From the NCBI RefSeq assembly GCF_001563475.1, contig NZ_LPUT01000001.1:1-64000 (forward strand): 64,000 bases of DNA, given 5' to 3'. This document shows positions 61,861-64,000 of this stretch, in pieces. Each line of letters starts with the position of its first letter. Position 1 is the stretch's first letter. The notes under the pieces are model-generated. The model ran no database searches, was not told the DNA's origin, and saw only the letters and a list, made by a program, of their open reading frames with translations. The position numbers were made by a program, and so were the translations under genes. This DNA comes from Sporosarcina sp. HYO08. Its GTDB lineage: Bacteria > Bacillota > Bacilli > Bacillales_A > Planococcaceae.

Positions 61861-61868
61861 TGAAAGAG

Positions 61869-62195
61869 TTATAGGAATACCAATAAATAGATCCATAAAA
61901 AATGCTGGCTAAGAACGAAACTGTACAACAATAAAGTAAAACCTATTAATAGTTTTAAATATCTTTTCGGTTGAATTTTTGAAATTATAAAGAGCAGGGC
62001 TAACGGCAAGCTGATTTTAATGAGATAGAAGCCCAAAACGCTGTTTGAATACAAAAGATCCATTAGCGGATTAGCTTCTGTCACATGATCATTACGTAGC
62101 CCGAGGTCTGTGAAGTAGGCGTCTGCTACGGCCAATAGGAAAAGGACTGTCACAAGATGTCTATAGTGAGTGATTATGGAGGATGCTGTATTCAT
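61869..62195 (-). CDS. DUF5658 family membrane protein
   Basis: The 108-residue protein has three to four membrane helices and the DUF5658 pattern ADAYFTDLGLRNDHVTEANP with NPLMDLLY after it. The function of the family is not known. AAGGGAGTG precedes the ATG at 62195, which removes 36 non-conserved residues of the longer frame. Confidence 0.72.
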   Translation of the reverse strand: MNTASSIITHYRHLVTVLFLLAVADAYFTDLGLRNDHVTEANPLMDLLYSNSVLGFYLIKISLPLALLFIISKIQPKRYLKLLIGFTLLLYSFVLSQHFLWIYLLVFL

Positions 62196-62444
62196 ATTCC
62201 GCACTCCCTTCGGTTGAATTGCCGTGCGACTCTCATTTGTCGCGCGACATTTCAATGATATTTTGTTTGTAGAATTAGTGTTTGCAGTCAGTTGACAGTT
62301 CATACAACTAAAAAATGAGTGAGTGGTAGAATTAGCTCATTCGGATCATAAATTTAGGCAGTAACCAGTCATTTCACATTCCATCCACAGAATTGAAGGA
62401 GGAAGGCAGTAAATCCCTCCAATTATGAATAAAATAAAAAGGAT

Positions 62445-62462
62445 TTGTGAAGTCGTTCACAA
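62445..62462. promoter_or_regulatory. operator 1 before doxX: TTGTGAA-N4-TTCACAA
   Basis: TTGTGAAGTCGTTCACAA has perfect seven-base arms. The pattern matches both the Rex consensus TTGTGAA-N4-TTCACAA and the CRP/FNR pattern TGTGA-N6-TCACA. A second copy is exactly 42 bases downstream. Confidence 0.75.
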
Positions 62463-62486
62463 CCATGACAAAACTTCTTGACAACC

Positions 62487-62504
62487 TTGTGAAGAAGTTC
62501 ACAA
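62487..62504. promoter_or_regulatory. operator 2 before doxX: TTGTGAA-N4-TTCACAA
   Basis: TTGTGAAGAAGTTCACAA has the same perfect arms as operator 1. The centre-to-centre distance of 42 bases is four helical turns, so both sites face the same side of the DNA. Confidence 0.75.
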
Positions 62505-62509
62505 ATGTA

Positions 62510-62539
62510 TTGTGTTGTCCCTTGTTTTTGCGTTATAGT
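62510..62539 (+). promoter_or_regulatory. promoter of the DoxX gene
   Basis: TTGTGT (62510-62515) and TATAGT (62534-62539) are 18 bases apart, downstream of the two operators. This layout is compatible with activation from upstream sites. Confidence 0.45.
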
Positions 62540-62581
62540 ACAGTCAAGAAAGGTTATAACAAACTAAAACAGAGGAGAGAG

Positions 62582-63094
62582 ATGACAATGAAACAAATCT
62601 TAGAGAATAAAGTCGTTGCTGCATTGCTAACAGTTTTACGCATATGGCTCGGCGTACAGTGGTTGAAAGCAGGATTCGGAAAAGTAACTAGCGGATTTGA
62701 TGCAGGCGGGTATTTGCAAGGGGCGATTGCAAAATCACAAGGTGAAAATCCAGTTGTACAAGGCTGGTATGCTTCGTTTCTAGAAAATGTTGCATTGCCG
62801 AATGCAGGTTTATTTAGTTTTCTTGTTGCATGGGGAGAGTTGCTTGTTGGAGTAGGATTAATACTTGGGGCGTTAACAGTTCCTGCGTTAGCAGCGGCTG
62901 GTTTCATGAACTTGAATTTCTTATGGGCTGGCACAATTAGTATAAATCCTACATTATTACTAATAACGGTCGTTTTACTACTCACAGCAAAAAGTGCAGC
63001 ATATTTCGGTGCGGATCGCTTTATCATCCCAGCTGTTCGTGAAATCGATGTTCAGAAAAAACGCTATGATACAGCAGTTGAAACAAGTTTATAA
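62582..63094 (+). CDS. DoxX family membrane protein
   Basis: The 170-residue protein has four membrane helices and the DoxX pattern LRIWLGVQWLKAGFGKV and SFLVAWGELLVGVGLILGAL. DoxX proteins are linked to quinone or thiol redox in several bacteria, but the Bacillus role is uncertain. The start is at the ATG at 62582 (or 62588); GAGGAG lies four or ten bases upstream. Two FNR/Rex-like operators stand before it, suggesting redox or oxygen control. Confidence 0.75.
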   Translation: MTMKQILENKVVAALLTVLRIWLGVQWLKAGFGKVTSGFDAGGYLQGAIAKSQGENPVVQGWYASFLENVALPNAGLFSFLVAWGELLVGVGLILGALTVPALAAAGFMNLNFLWAGTISINPTLLLITVVLLLTAKSAAYFGADRFIIPAVREIDVQKKRYDTAVETSL

Positions 63095-63106
63095 AAATGA
63101 TTAAGG

Positions 63107-63148
63107 AAAGCTTGTTCGTTCTTTCAAAGAGAACGAACAAGCTTTTAT
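63107..63148 (+). terminator. terminator after doxX
   Basis: AAAGCTTGTTCGTTC pairs with GAACGAACAAGCTTTT then ATT. Confidence 0.85.
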
Positions 63149-63335
63149 TGGAATCCCGATCTAAATTATTGACAATACCTAGGAATCTATTAAAATTATA
63201 GTTAAGAATATTCCGACTACTGTGCGTGCCATTAAAAAAACGCACCTAATCCTTTACTCATTTTTCAAGTTAAAAATCCAAAGTGCTTTTCTGGTATTTT
63301 GTTTTCGGTTTTGTTATCATTAGAATTGTATCTAG

Positions 63336-63352
63336 ATAATAATCATTATTAT
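63336..63352. promoter_or_regulatory. PerR/Fur-type box before the catalase gene
   Basis: ATAATAATCATTATTAT is a perfect palindrome around C at 63344 and agrees with the PerR box TTATAATNATTATAA at 12 of 14 positions. It overlaps the probable -10 (GATAAT, 63335-63340) of a promoter with TTGTTA at 63311, which fits repression relieved by peroxide. Confidence 0.65.
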
Positions 63353-63368
63353 GTAGGAGTGATAATAA

Positions 63369-64000
63369 TTGAGTAAACAAGAAAATAACAAAAGAAGATT
63401 AACGACGGCTGCGGGGGCGCCGGTGCCGGACAACCATAATTCCATGACAGCGGGACCAAGAGGACCGATGTTGCTGCAAGACGTTTGGTTCTTGGAAAAA
63501 ATGGCGCATTTTGATCGCGAAGTGATTCCAGAGCGCCGGATGCATGCAAAAGGTTCAGGAGCTTACGGGACTTTCACAGTGACTCATGATATTACAAAAT
63601 ACTCAAAAGCTAAAATCTTCTCGGAAATCGGCAAGAAAACAGATATGTTCATTCGTTTTTCCACAGTAGCCGGCGAGCGCGGGGCAGCCGATGCTGAGCG
63701 TGACATTCGAGGATTCTCAATGCGTTTTTATACAGAGGAAGGAAACTGGGATATTGTTGGAAACAATACACCTGTCTTTTTCTTTAGAGATCCCTTACAT
63801 TTCCCTGACTTAAACCATGCTGTAAAACGTGATCCACGTACAAACATGCGTAGTGCTAATAATAACTGGGATTTTTGGACTTCCCTGCCAGAAGCATTGC
63901 ACCAAGTTACGATTGTTATGAGTGAACGTGGTATTCCTAAATCTTACCGTACAATGCATGGCTTTGGGAGTCATACATTTAGTATGATCAATGAAAACAA
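63369..64000 (+). CDS. katA: catalase (5' part, cut by window end)
   Basis: The visible 210 residues contain the monofunctional heme catalase motifs: catalytic His in [15 protein letters not shown] (about residue 59), [19 protein letters not shown], and [18 protein letters not shown] with the catalytic Asn. It detoxifies hydrogen peroxide. The TTG start follows AGGAGTGA. The gene runs past the right end of the window, so its C-terminus cannot be judged. A PerR-type box lies just upstream. Confidence 0.92.
   Translation, partial: MSKQENNKRRLTTAAGAPVPDNHNSMTAGPRGPMLLQDVWFLEKMAHFDREVIPERRMHAKGSGAYGTFTVTHDITKYSKAKIFSEIGKKTDMFIRFSTVAGERGAADAERDIRGFSMRFYTEEGNWDIVGNNTPVFFFRDPLHFPDLNHAVKRDPRTNMRSANNNWDFWTSLPEALHQVTIVMSERGIPKSYRTMHGFGSHTFSMINEN

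Overview
The window reads as chromosomal DNA of a low-to-mid GC, endospore-forming Firmicute of the order Bacillales. The best guess is Planococcaceae (Sporosarcina or Lysinibacillus relatives). This is inferred from strong GGAGG-type ribosome binding sites, frequent TTG/GTG starts, rho-independent terminators with T-runs, a YtaF-type sporulation membrane protein, CotF-type spore coat proteins and Bacillus-style operator sequences (cre, ARG box, FapR-like, PerR-like). I see no rRNA, tRNA, CRISPR array, intact insertion sequence or prophage.

Layout. 1-2.7 kb: an unrecognised leader stretch, a DUF378 membrane protein, a decayed AhpD-like fragment and a cystine symporter. 2.9-6.5 kb: a small accessory patch with a YgiT-type zinc-finger protein, an unknown 200-residue protein and a primase-helicase fusion of the kind described for TOTE conflict systems. 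6.7-12.6 kb: an ABC transporter of the polyamine/opine type interleaved with an ADP-ribosylglycohydrolase-family protein and a PfkB kinase. 12.9-17.5 kb: a small ORF plus SWIM zinc-finger gene, a broken zeta-like kinase with a small partner, an epimerase and pyroglutamyl peptidase. 18.1-22.9 kb: an M29/NicX-like enzyme, a complete tripartite tricarboxylate transporter and a GntR regulator. 23.6-31.8 kb: catabolic genes (amidohydrolase, M20 carbamoylase/amidohydrolase, SSS symporter, LysR, GltS, ureohydrolase). 32-46 kb: a GMC oxidoreductase between two direct repeats, a cyclic 2,3-diphosphoglycerate synthetase homologue, azoreductase, FetAB-like transporter, SEC-C protein, aminopeptidase and a Trm11-like methyltransferase. 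46-56.7 kb: YtaF, a CDF efflux protein with an unusual leader, argH, fabI, argCJBD and an SLH/NlpC-P60 wall hydrolase. 56.9-64 kb: an FtsH-like protease, a polyglutamine coat-like protein with a CotF-like partner, a divergent TctA-like permease, DUF5658 protein, DoxX protein behind two TTGTGAA-N4-TTCACAA palindromes, and the start of a catalase cut by the window end.

How the parts work together. argH and argCJBD supply most of arginine biosynthesis and carry an ARG-box-like promoter. Several import-plus-catabolism modules suggest a heterotroph scavenging nitrogenous organics. A family of small palindromes with the core GTGCCTGGCAC is scattered between genes, often as the terminator. The strongest candidates for little-described biology are the transporter/ADP-ribosylglycohydrolase/PfkB operon, the primase-helicase gene, the zeta-like gene broken by an exact 13-bp tandem duplication, the 23-codon leader ORF overlapping a terminator before the CDF gene, and the polyglutamine coat-like protein. 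All family calls come from reading motifs by eye; no database search was run.
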